Source: Acephala macrosclerotiorum
Taxonomy: Eukaryota > Ascomycota > Leotiomycetes > Helotiales > Mollisiaceae
Reading direction: 5' to 3'
Assembly (NCBI GenBank): GCA_014904845.1
Contig: MU119311.1
Location: 1-64,000 of the forward strand
Length of the DNA: 64,000 bases
Shown here: in pieces, positions 26,212 through 35,868 of the stretch
How positions within the stretch are numbered: position 1 is the first letter of the stretch
Layout: every line of letters begins with the position of its first letter
Made by a program: the position numbers and the translations under genes
The notes under the pieces: generated by a model
Seen by the model: the letters and a program-made list of their open reading frames with translations, nothing else
Database searches by the model: none
What the model was told of the DNA's origin: nothing

Positions 26212-26248
26212 GGAGGGTTGCCCGAAACTCCTGTTATTTCGTGAGATA
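26212..26248 (-). repeat. Right terminal inverted repeat of the piggyBac element
   Basis: Ends ...CGAAACTCCTGTTATTTCGT then GAGATA, the inverted match of the left end. Confidence 0.88.
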
Positions 26249-27400
26249 ATTTTATAAAGTTTTTTTATTAAAAAATATAATTAAATATATTAAAATAAAA
26301 TTATAAAAAAATAAACGCGAAATTAAATTTTTATATAATAAATATTCGAGTTTATAAAAACGTTAATTAAAATATAATTTTTATTTTAATTCGATAAAAA
26401 ATATATTTTTATAAAATATTTTTATTATTTTTTTCGCGTATTATACAATTTGTATAATAAATTTAAAATCGCTATTTTTATTACGAAAAATAATAAAAAT
26501 AATATTTTATATTATTAGATTTTAATTATTTAAAAAATAAATAATAACGAATTTAATAATAAAATTTTTTATTCGATTTTAAATAATATATAAATTTTAA
26601 ATATTTTTTTATTTGAAAAAACGTAAAAATATATAATTAAATTTTATTTTCGAATATTTGTATTTTTTTTAATTGTTTTATTAAAATTATATTATAAAGT
26701 AAATAAAATATATTATTATTTTATATTTTTTTTGTCGTTTAATTATTGAAAATTTAAATCGATTTTATATAAACTTTTTAATAAATTATATATAATAAAT
26801 AAATAATATTAAAATAATAATTTTAATAATATTTATATTTCGAATAAATTTAATTAGTTTTTTATTAATTAATAAATTATTATTTTAATATTAATTCGTC
26901 GTTAAATTTTTAAAATATATAAATATTATATTTTAATTAAAATTGAAATTATTATATTATTAATAAATAAAAATTTTAAAATTTTTTAATATTAAAAATT
27001 ATTTTTAAATATATATTAATATATTTGTTTTCGAGATTAATATTACGTTTTAAAAATAAAGTATTTTATATTTATTATTTTTATAATTTTAAAATTCGCG
27101 TATAATTACGTTTTATATTCGATTTTATTTTTTTACGTATAAAAAAACTATTAATAATATTTTTATTTTATTAGTATTTGTTTATACGATTTCGTTTAAA
27201 AAAATTTTTAATTGATCGTTTTTTAGACATTTTTATAAATTAAGTTTATAACGATTTAAATTAAAAAAAATATTACGAGATTTACGTTTTTATATGAAAA
27301 ATTGAAATGAGACGAAAATAAATTTTATTTTTAGATTGAAATCGGAAAAGGATTTTTCGAGGGACTTATTTTGAATTTTTATTTATTCGTTAGTAAATAT
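26249..27400. repeat. AT-rich RIP-mutated block
   Basis: RIP-type composition resumes immediately after the transposon end and fades by about 27400. No gene is visible. An open frame on the minus strand at 27403-27687 contains a hydrophobic run (RLIILLLLLRL) but lies on the composition boundary and is not supported. Confidence 0.85.
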
Positions 27401-27811
27401 TATTAAAAGATAAAAACTTGAAATACTTTTAAACTGTATTTAAATCGATGTCGTCGTAGAAAAGGGCGCAATTGAGCTGGGTATATTTGTATTTGAGTTT
27501 GACGGGAATCGAGTCGTAGTAAAAGTAGTAATATGATTAGTCTAAAGCAAGCCCAGAAAATTTTCAAAATCGCACCGAATACTATAGTCCTCGAATGCAG
27601 ATCGTATCCCCGCAATATATTGACAAAAGAAAACCCGCTTTTCTCCACTTCAGGCTCTACCACCCCTGCTGCAAGTGCAGGGACCATGGTGCAGGATTAC
27701 CAGTCCAAGGCCTGAATCAAAGCTTGCTCGTCCACGGTTTGAATTTACGAGTGCACATATAAACGTATGCTAAGCATTCCGAGACAAATGCTGGTAAAAA
27801 CGTATAAGATC

Positions 27812-28660
27812 TCAGCGTGGAGAAGTTTTGTGTTGGTTGTCGACATGTCTCTTCAGATTGTCTTTCCTCAAGAAGCCGTTCTGGGTTCCATCTGCTGCAT
27901 AAGTACAGCGCTTGTGTGGGCAGTAGTAACGATGGCCACGTGGGTTGTGTGTGAGTTGATGTCTCTCAAGGTCTTTTCTAAGAGAAAATCCTTGTCGAGA
28001 TGCACACGAAAGCTCAAGGCACCTGTAGGGCTTGGCGTGATACTGGAGGTGCCTACTGTATAATGTTAGCCGCTTGAAGATGGAGTATGAAAGGCCACTG
28101 GAGACCTACTTGAGCAAATGCCGTCGAGGGAACGTTCGACAACAGTTTGGAAACCCACACGACCACTGATCTGCCAAAGGTCTGTCTTGCGAGGTAGATA
28201 CTGAAGCGGGACCGTTTGTTGAACCACTTGGACTTCTCTTCTCTTTACTTTGATCTGGCGAAAAGTCAAGAGTCACGATTGACGTGGCAACTGCTCTTGA
28301 GGTTCCTGAGTAGTCTTCCTCTGATACTTCTAGTTCTGAGGAATGCCAACTTTCTGTCGCACCAAATGATCCACAACACGGTTGTGATTTCTTCCCTTTT
28401 TCTTCGAAAGCAGGGTCCTCAATGACCGAGAACCCAAGCCCATAATCCTCACGGATGTCAGCCAAGGCAGGAGAGATTGTGCTCCTATCAGGAGGGTTCG
28501 CTGTTCCCGAAGATAAGAAATATTTTCCACCAGCATGATCCATGTCTCGTTCGTCTTCCATCGATGTTTCCATCTTCGGGGCCTTCCACAATTCGACTTT
28601 TTCGTACTTCTCTCCACCATCATGGCCGATGTTTTGTGCATCTTCCACCGATGTTTCCAT
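27812..28660 (-). CDS. C2H2 zinc-finger protein with internal duplication
   Basis: Two exons (28660-28110, 28055-27812) encode about 264 aa from the first in-frame Met. The C-terminal 90 residues hold three zinc fingers: C-x4-C-x12-H-x3-H in the first, then KPYRC...ERHQLTH, and finally C-x4-C...DNLKRHVDNQH. The first finger is completed only by splicing at AA|GTAGGT, which supports the intron. The middle of the protein repeats a unit of about 30 residues, W-K-x-P-K-M-E-T-S-x-E-D...GG. The same frame stays open and protein-like upstream to about 28936 without any ATG, so the true start may lie in another exon. A strong intron end (TTAACAATTTCCTACAG at about 28965) and a GTACGT donor (about 29020) lie there, but joining them leads to an in-frame stop. 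Probably a nuclear regulator; targets unknown. Confidence 0.7.
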
Positions 28661-29893
28661 CTTCGGGGACTTCCACCATTCCAACCCCTCGTACTGACTG
28701 CCCCTAAACAATTCCTCCTCGGTACCAAGGATTTCAAATCCAGGCCCGTAGCGGTCGAAATTCTCAAATGGTTCCAAAGACACTCCATTCCGGCTAGGAG
28801 ATACTGCCGGTCTCGGACGGCAGAATTCCTCAAGACTAGCAACGGGACAAAGACAAGCTTCGAGGCCATCTGAATGAACTTGATCACTTTGCCATTCGCG
28901 CGAGATTGGGTAGCGAGCGGAGTCGACCTCCGCTCGGGAGCCTCAAGGTGATGGGAAAGCTGTAGGAAATTGTTAATATTGCGACGGAAGCATGTGGGAG
29001 CTGGAAAGGTACGTACATTTTCTGCTTCGGCACGAAAGCCGGGCTAGAAGAGATGTCGAAGGGAAATCCGTAAATGGGATGTCAGCGCGTAGCCGGCCTC
29101 TCGAAAGATTTTGGACGGCTTCTCACGTGAGAGGCCGATGCAAGAGGGAGCATCGAGAGCCAGTAAACGCTTCGAGATGCAGCCACCTGCGTGTTGTCGT
29201 AACATAATGAATGTGCAATTGGTTGTGTACCGGAAGGGCATTGTGAGCGGCCTCCCACACATCTTAGGCGTCGTGGGGCAAATCGGTCCTCATGGCCGGC
29301 CTCTCGAGTAAGGCTGAATCGAGCCAATGCTGACTAGCAGCCGGATTGCTGAACTCCATCCAATCTAAGAACCCATCTTGGACTCTACGAGGGACGAGAC
29401 TGTGAAGAGCGCTCGCGTTTGTGAATAAAATTGTGAACAGAAGGGACGAACTCAAGGACAGAAATCGTAGATCTTAAACAGAATGAGAGGTATTGTACAG
29501 CATGTCCTTCGACGCGTCGCTTTTTGGCACACCTCGGGACTGAAAATGACGCATGCTCAAGTTAAATGTCATTGTCCTACTGTATGCAGACTTGATGAAA
29601 GTGTTTGAGTTCAATTTTGGGGTCTTGCTCAGAGCAGGGAGTGTTAATATTGGTTGGTGATATGTTGATGTCTTGGCAAGCTTGAAAAGAACCTTGAAAT
29701 TACCCAAGGACGAACCCCGTGACTGAGAGATCAGCTTGATATTGAAACACTGTGATCCTGCATCCTCTGTATGTTATTTCATGATAACAGATGTCCAAAC
29801 TTGTTCCGGCATTCACCCGAGACATTGTGACGGGGGTTGTGCCCGTGGAGATGTCACTATCACGTGATCTAATAATTTTCGACTAGTGCGATC
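28661..29893. other. Upstream region of the zinc-finger gene, gene content unclear
   Basis: 28661-28936 continues the zinc-finger reading frame without a start codon, and 28965-29020 looks like a spliced 5' intron. Beyond this, 29040-29893 has no recognisable product. GGCCGGCCTCTCGA-type sequence recurs at about 29092 and 29294. Confidence 0.45.
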
Positions 29894-30061
29894 TCAAGCG
29901 GGCTTCAGGCACACAAAAAGCTGCCGAAGTTCGTCCTTCATCTTTTCACAAACACGATCGCGACAGCAACACTGACACCACCCAACTGCTTTGTATGTGC
30001 CCCCTTTCTTGTACCGTTCCTGACAGTCTTCAATGACGCCTTCCTCGATTGCGTTAGCCAT
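29894..30061 (-). CDS. Small cysteine-rich protein, hypothetical
   Basis: A 55-residue frame beginning MANAIEEG and ending VCLKPA. Its centre is a tight cysteine cluster, GWCQCCCRDRVC, flanked by charged helices (ECQ/ERYKK-type before and KMKDELRQL after). There is no signal peptide or membrane segment, so it would be cytosolic, possibly metal-binding. The family is not recognised. It lies head to head with the small membrane protein at 30159, with 97 bp between start codons and a CACGTG box in that gap, which suggests a shared promoter. It is too short for length alone to support it; composition and position are the evidence. Confidence 0.4.
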   Translation of the reverse strand: MANAIEEGVIEDCQERYKKGGTYKAVGWCQCCCRDRVCEKMKDELRQLFVCLKPA

Positions 30062-30144
30062 ATTTCGCGTCGAGGCTGATCTTCGGTTGTCGCACTCTTG
30101 TTGTTCCAGGCCGGCGGTGGCAGAATCTTATGCTGACTGATCAC

Positions 30145-30155
30145 TAGCCACGTGA
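30145..30155. promoter_or_regulatory. CACGTG box between divergent small genes
   Basis: The CACGTG palindrome (within GCCACGTGAAAA) sits in the 97-bp gap between the two divergent start codons, just before the plus-strand ATG. This is a bHLH-type site by sequence; function is inferred only from position. Confidence 0.25.
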
Positions 30156-30158
30156 AAA

Positions 30159-30443
30159 ATGAACCAGGCCTTCTGGGACGCTTGCTACGAGTACTACCTA
30201 CAGCGTACCAGATATTACACCACTGGAGAAAAGTTCATCAAATTCATCACCTCTCTTCGATTCTTGGTCGGTCTCCTCTGTGGCATCATCATCTCCGGCT
30301 GCATTGGTAAGTTGTTCAGAACGTCAATTTCATCAATTCATTTGGCTGACAACTGACTGACAGTCGTCTTCTTGTGGACTGGCGGTTACCTCTACATCAG
30401 TCGGCACAAGCAATCCTGCACACCGATTGGTTCGTTTACCTAG
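30159..30443 (+). CDS. Small two-segment membrane protein, hypothetical
   Basis: Two exons (30159-30306, 30364-30443) join in frame to 75 aa. The 57-nt intron has a GTAAGT donor and a CTGAC branch-like site before CAG. The N-terminal half is soluble with many aromatic residues (FWDACYEYYLQRTRYY). Two hydrophobic segments follow: SLRFLVGLLCGIIISGCI, interrupted by the splice, then VVFLWTGGYLYI with a basic tail ISRHK. No family is recognised. It ends 87 bp before the eS6 start codon, so it may share the eS6 promoter region, or the transcript may be an alternative 5' part of eS6. Confidence 0.45.
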
Positions 30444-30530
30444 CGCCCATATCCACGCACAATCAAGCTGATTTTTCCAGTTCAACGTCTTTGAACGAAC
30501 CCAACGACAAACTCGACAACCATCGCAACG

Positions 30531-31626
30531 ATGAAGCTCGTAAGTAAAACTTCGATTCCTACTGCGCGCTGACGAGACAATGCTAATATCCTTCTGCTGC
30601 AGAACATCTCCTACGTACGTCTCCGATTTTCCCCATCCTTGAGCATGCGCGCATATTCGAAAATACAAACTGACACACACAACAGCCTGCCAATGGCAGC
30701 CAGAAGTTGATTGAGATTGAGGATGAGCGCAAGTTGAGAGTGTTCATGGAAAAGAGGTACGAATGGGAGCGAAATCCACACTCGAAGGGCACGATCTGAC
30801 AATGGGTACACAGAATGGGCGCCGAGGTTCCAGGCGACTCCGTTGGTGATGAATTCAAGGGCTACATCTTCAAGATCACCGGTGGCAACGACAAGCAAGG
30901 CTTCCCCATGAAGCAAGGAGTTATGCACCCAACCCGTGTCCGTCTCTTGCTCTCCGATGGCCACTCCTGCTACCGACCCCGCCGTACCGGTGAGCGCAAG
31001 CGCAAGTCTGTCCGTGGCTGCATCGTTGCTATGGATCTCTCTGTTCTCGCTCTCTCCATCGTCAAGCAAGGCGACGCCGATATCCCAGGTCTCACCGACG
31101 TCGTTCACCCCAAGCGTCTCGGTCCCAAGCGCGCCACCAAGATCCGCCGATTCTTCGGTCTCACCAAGGAAGACGATGTACGTTTTCATACCTATATCCT
31201 CTTCACCTGTCCTCCTCAATACCTAGCTGCGGAAACGTACACAGGGAAGAGGTTCAGAGCGTGGGCTTGAGATCTTGATTGCTAACGAAGTTCTGTCAAA
31301 ATTTATAGGTCCGCAAGTTCGTTATCCGTCGTGAGGTTCAACCTAAGGGCGAGGGCAAGAAGCCATATACCAAGGCTCCTAAGATTCAGCGTCTAGTCAC
31401 TCCTCAGCGTCTTCAGCACAAGCGTCACCGCCTCGCTCTCAAGCGTCGTAATGCTGAGCGTACCAAGAATGCTGCTGTAAGTTTCTCCCACATTCATGGA
31501 ACGAGGACTAGAGACTGACCAATGTGATAGAACGAGTATGCTTCTATCCTCGCTAAGCGTGTCGCCGAGTCCAAGGCTGCCCGTGTCGACGCCCGCAAGC
31601 GCCGTGCCTCCTCCATGCGCAAGTAA
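30531..31626 (+). CDS. RPS6: 40S ribosomal protein eS6
   Basis: A 239-aa small-subunit ribosomal protein. Six exons (30531-30539, 30603-30614, 30686-30756, 30814-31177, 31309-31476, 31531-31626) join with consistent phases. The protein starts MKLNISYPANGSQK and contains [20 protein letters not shown], the eS6 signature region, and the basic helix [20 protein letters not shown]. It ends KRRASSMRK, the C-terminal serine cluster that TOR/AGC-type S6 kinases phosphorylate. Length matches fungal eS6 (about 236-240). Introns cluster at the 5' end, as is usual for fungal ribosomal genes. Exon 2 is only 12 nt, coding NISY. Very secure identification. Confidence 0.98.
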
Positions 31627-33081
31627 ACGTCTTCTCTCGACATTACTTCAATCACACATCGCAATGGAAGAAGTCATGGTCATGGGTCTGGTGTGGTTTG
31701 GTCTGGTCTCGAGCGCACAACTTGGTTGATCATAGATGGTTGGACTTGAGCATGGGGGAATGGATTTCTTGCTGGTCTGAGCATCTGTTGGTCTTGTATC
31801 ATGATGAGTGGCTGAGATGGCCTTTTTCCGGTTTTTCTGAAGTCTATGATATGAAGGCATGGATGGCATAAAGTTACTGCATACAGCAGGTAGCTAGGCG
31901 TTATTAAAATGGCCTTCTGACTCTGAGTATCCTTCTTATCGTGAAATCTGTGACTACTTGCACTCCTGCTGTTCGACCTCGTGCGAGGTCCCCACAACCT
32001 GCCTTGGAAGTGTACGACGCCTCTGCAACCTGATTGCTTCTAAATACGGTCCTCTCAACCAACCCTCAGCATTTTTGACCTTGCTCAAATTGCCTCTAAT
32101 TTTTGTCAGAGGTTCAAACCAGCGCTCCTCGACACCGCCCATAAATCTTTTCACACAAATTCATTTCTTAAAAGAAACCTCATTGCCCTCATCTTCACCC
32201 CACATCTCAATGCAATAGACTTAGCTGTTGCGTTGACCTGGGCTCGTCACCGAAGCTCGAGCCTCTTCCCTTCCCCTCTACTACTGAAGTGACGTCCCTC
32301 ACCAAACCTTTCTTCCGTAAATACTCTGCTTCCCGTATCGTTGGTGTGCTTTGCATATATCCATCAAGTTCTACACATTCAACGCACTGTTGATCCTTTA
32401 TTTTCTTCATCTCTTCCGGCGTCTATTTGCTGTTTCTACTCGGATCCAACACGCCAAGTCTCGAAACATTAAAGTTGTCTGCTTACGCTACCCCCGAAAG
32501 AAAGAAAGAAACTCCTCTCGTTGTTCGAGTTTAATTTCTTGCTTCCTTGGCAGTCCGCAGATCATTCATCATCTCTAGAGATTTCCCATAACATTCCAAG
32601 ATCTGGAAAGCTCTGTCCAGCTCCCTAATGGTCTGTTTGCCCGAGTTGGGTACCAATCTGTTACCTAGAGGAGGTTGGAGAAGAATTAGATTCACCAGCA
32701 GTGTTTTAAAACGTTGGGAACTGATGCCTCGAAGCCTCCAACGGGAGTTCCTCAAACCTTCAATTTCACCCCTCAATGCGTTGAATTATCAAGCTCATAT
32801 CAAATAAGGGGAGAAACCCCGGCACGAGAAGGGAAGCTGAAACACACAGCATAATTGCAGAGAGATGGTATACAACGTCTTCGATTTTCACAAGACAGCT
32901 TTCTATCGAGACACTTTTAGGCAATGTATCCATGCTGGGCCTATATACCCCAATGCAAAAAAGTAACGAACACCCACCAAACGCCCAGCTTTGCAATGGA
33001 CTCCTTGATTTTGTATTCCTTTCTCCTCACTCTCTATCTCCCACCTGCTCCTTTTTCCAACTCCCAAGAGCCACCCCAAGT
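31627..33081. other. Convergent intergenic region (eS6 / PRPP synthetase)
   Basis: It lies between the 3' ends of two convergent genes. I see no domain-bearing frame. It should contain both 3' UTRs. A GAAAGAAAGAAAG microsatellite is at about 32500. Confidence 0.5.
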
Positions 33082-34199
33082 CTATTCCGTAGGCGCATGT
33101 GTAAAAAGAAAACTAACGCTCTCCCCATTATGCGTCCTTCTAATTGCCTCCGCCAGCGTCGGACTAATATCCATAACCTTCAAAATATCACACCGTTCCT
33201 GCTTATCCAACAAGGGCACCGTATTCGTAACCACCACTCTCGACAACTTACTCTTATTCAACGTCTCTATCGCATTTCCACTCAAGATCCCATGAGTAAC
33301 AATCGCGACGACTTCGCGGGCCTTGTGAGCCATGACTGTTTCGGCAGCTTTGACGAGAGTGCCGCAGGTATCGGCCATGTCGTCGACGAGGATGGCGATT
33401 TTGTTTTCGACGTCGCCGACTAGGACCATGCGGGAGACTTCGTTGGGGCGGGCTCGCTCTTTATGGATGAGGGCGAAGCCGAGGTCAAGGCGGTCTGCGA
33501 TTGAGGTTGCTCTGGAATCTTGTCAGTCTTTTGCTTCTTCTCCAAATATTCAACACGCCATATCCCCAAGGGGGAAAAAAGAGAGACTGAAAGGACTGGA
33601 AAAGAGTATCCTACCTCTTAGCACCCCCTGCATCCGGACTAACAACCACACAATCCTTCACCTCAAGATTCTCCCTGATCCACCTCAACGTACTCGGCTC
33701 CGCATAAAGATTATCCACCGGCACATTAAAAAAACCCTGAATCTGACTAGCATGTAAATCCATCGTGATAACATGATTACACCCTGCCGTCTGCAACATA
33801 TTCGCAATCAATTTCGCCGATATGGGGGCCCGGGATTTGTCTTTCTTGTCTTGGCGGGCGTAGGGGAAGTTGGGGATTACGGCAGTGATGCGGCGTGCGG
33901 AGGCGGTTTTGCACGCGTTGATCATGATGAGCAGTTCCATGAGGCCGTCGTTGATGTCGCCGGGGGCGGTAGATTGGAGGATAAACACTGCGAGGTGTTA
34001 GTCGGTGCTGGTTTAGTAGAGGGGAGGGGAATATACCATCTTCGTCTCGAACGCTCTCTCCGATTGTGACGCTGGTTTCTTGGTTCGAGTAGTTGAGACT
34101 GAGGGTCTTTGCAAGCTCGATACCCAGTCTATCTGCGACCAGCTTCGCCAACTGAGGGTGACTGTTGCCAGTCAGAAGCTTGATTGAGTTCATAGCCAT
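33082..34199 (-). CDS. PRS: Ribose-phosphate pyrophosphokinase (PRPP synthetase)
   Basis: A 321-aa cytosolic enzyme that makes 5-phosphoribosyl-1-pyrophosphate from ribose-5-phosphate and ATP, feeding purine, pyrimidine, His, Trp and NAD synthesis. Three exons (34199-34037, 33987-33615, 33511-33082) with consistent phases. Visible marks are the start [15 protein letters not shown], the ATP loop [20 protein letters not shown], the family signature [20 protein letters not shown], and the PRPP-binding loop [13 protein letters not shown]. It ends VSFLFTHAP. Closest in organisation to yeast Prs2/Prs3/Prs4, without the long insertions of Prs1 and Prs5. In yeast these act as hetero-oligomers, so this is probably one of several subunits in the genome. 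Confidence 0.96.
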
Positions 34200-34530
34200 T
34201 TCTGCAGCTAGTGTTGCAATGCTGGAAGATACGTTCTGAACGAAGAATTCCTGGCGGAGGTGAGAGAAGAGCTAGTAGACTACTCTATGCAGAAATAGCG
34301 AGTGGATTTCGCTAAAGTACTTCCATGGGCTCGACTTTGGAGATTGTTGGCAGTGACAATGTCTATTCGAGGGAGGGATATTCACAAGCTTGCTTTTGCC
34401 CTCAAAATTATTTTTGCGGGGCAGAATTCTGCTTCGGTCTGCGGGTTTTTCCGGTGTGGGGTCAGCCATCAGGTGACATTGACTTTTTCAAAACATTACT
34501 TTTTCACCTCTTTGTCTTTATAATAAAGTA
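34200..34530. other. PRPP synthetase 5' region
   Basis: Upstream region of the PRPP synthetase gene, of normal composition until the RIP boundary near 34530. No separate gene is recognised. Confidence 0.5.
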
Positions 34531-35530
34531 GCGAAATAATACTTATTTCGAGTTTAGTTTTTTTGATTGAAATATTTTATTAAGGTTTAAAAAATAAATA
34601 GTTTTTAAAATTGTAATATATAATATTTATATTTAATTTAAAAATAAAAATTTTAATATTTTTTAAAATTTTTAATAAAAAAAAATACGTTTTTTATTAT
34701 AAAAAAAATTTCGAACTTATTTTTTATTTATTTTATAATACTTTTAACGGTAATTAAAAACTTTTTATTAGAAAAAAAAATTTATATAAAATTTATATAA
34801 TAATATATAATATTTTTAAAAAAATTAAATTACGTTTTTATATTAAAAAACATTAAAATGTATCGCTTTTAATATTTAATATTCTTATAATTTAAAGTTT
34901 TTTATAAAGTTTTTCGTAGAATAGTTTTAATTTTACGTAAAAAAAATTATAAAAAAAAATGTTTTTATTCGCGTTAATAAAATCGATATAAATAAAAATT
35001 TTATAATTAAAAATTTTAAATTATTTTAAAATTTAAATCGTTAAAAATATTTTATTAAAAAAAAAAATATATTATATAAAATTTATATAATAATACGTAA
35101 AATTAAAATTATAATTTTACGTTAAAATTTTATTAAAAAACGTTAAAATATTTCGTTTTTAATATTTAGCGTTTTTATAATTTAAAGTTTTTTATAAAGT
35201 TTTTTATAAAATAATTTTAATTTTACGTAAAAAAAATTATAAAAAAAAAATCGTTTTTATTCGTATTAATAAAATCGATATAAATACAAATAAAAACTTA
35301 TTTATAAATTTAAATCGTTTATATTATTTTAAAATTTAAATCGTTAAAAGTAAAGTACGATACGAAATACGAAAAACGTTTTATTATATAATCGAATCGA
35401 ATTTAGTACTTTTTAATATCACGTAATTTAAATCGTATTTAATTCTCGAAAACTAATTACGATTTTTTTTAAACTTTTTTCGAGTCTAAATAAGCTTTAT
35501 TTATATACTTTTATATATTAAAATTCCTCG
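34531..35530. repeat. AT-rich RIP-mutated block with internal duplication
   Basis: RIP composition. Two copies of a segment of about 200 bp lie 290 bp apart (34857-35060 and 35147-35350), sharing TTTACGTAAAAAAAATTAT and AAAATCGATATAAAT. A local duplication of this kind is a plausible RIP trigger. Confidence 0.85.
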
Positions 35531-35868
35531 TTATACTTAATAAAGAACCTTTTCAAAAGTTCCAATTAGAATTCTCGAAGTGAGAATATCCTTTCAAACC
35601 TCTTAGAATCTACCTAACTAATCAAAGAACTCCACGCCCCCAACCTGTGTGACGCTAGCCCCACGCCCTGTGTCTCTATATCCGGTCCCTTTACGCGACT
35701 TGTGCCCGATGCAGACACACTAGATAACCAATAGCCAATAGCCACGCTCTTCTATCAGCCCCGATGCACTAGCCTGTGTGCTCCAAAAACCCCATAACCC
35801 CACAAATTTTCTTCTCCAACTGTCAAGCTCTTCTCTAGCACCGACTCTGTCGTTACTGGACTCACAAA
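35531..35868 (+). promoter_or_regulatory. Upstream region of the HET gene
   Basis: A 340-bp stretch where normal composition returns. It has pyrimidine-rich tracts (TTCTTCTCCAACTGTCAAGC) shortly before the ATG, typical of fungal core promoters. Individual sites cannot be assigned. Confidence 0.4.

Larger units (their letters stand above)
23601..26248 (-). mobile_element. piggyBac-like DNA transposon, structurally complete
   Basis: A 2.65-kb element bounded by matching terminal inverted repeats: 23601 reads TATCTCACGAAATAACAGG and the reverse complement of 26248 reads the same, continuing to GAGTTTCGG. An imperfect inner extension shares CTCCGATGGT. It encodes one transposase on the minus strand. 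Both flanks are RIP-saturated while the element shows no RIP, so insertion after mutation of the flanks, or single-copy escape, is inferred. The canonical TTAA target duplication is not seen: the flanks read ...AATTT on the left and ATTTT... on the right. Either the flanks changed or this lineage uses another target. Confidence 0.88.

Noticed and set aside
27403..27687. 94-codon frame with a hydrophobic run beside the RIP block
   Set aside because: It lies on the composition boundary with no splice or domain support.
28330..28887. 185-codon frame overlapping the zinc-finger gene
   Set aside because: Shadow frame; the zinc-finger frame splices into a family-consistent protein.
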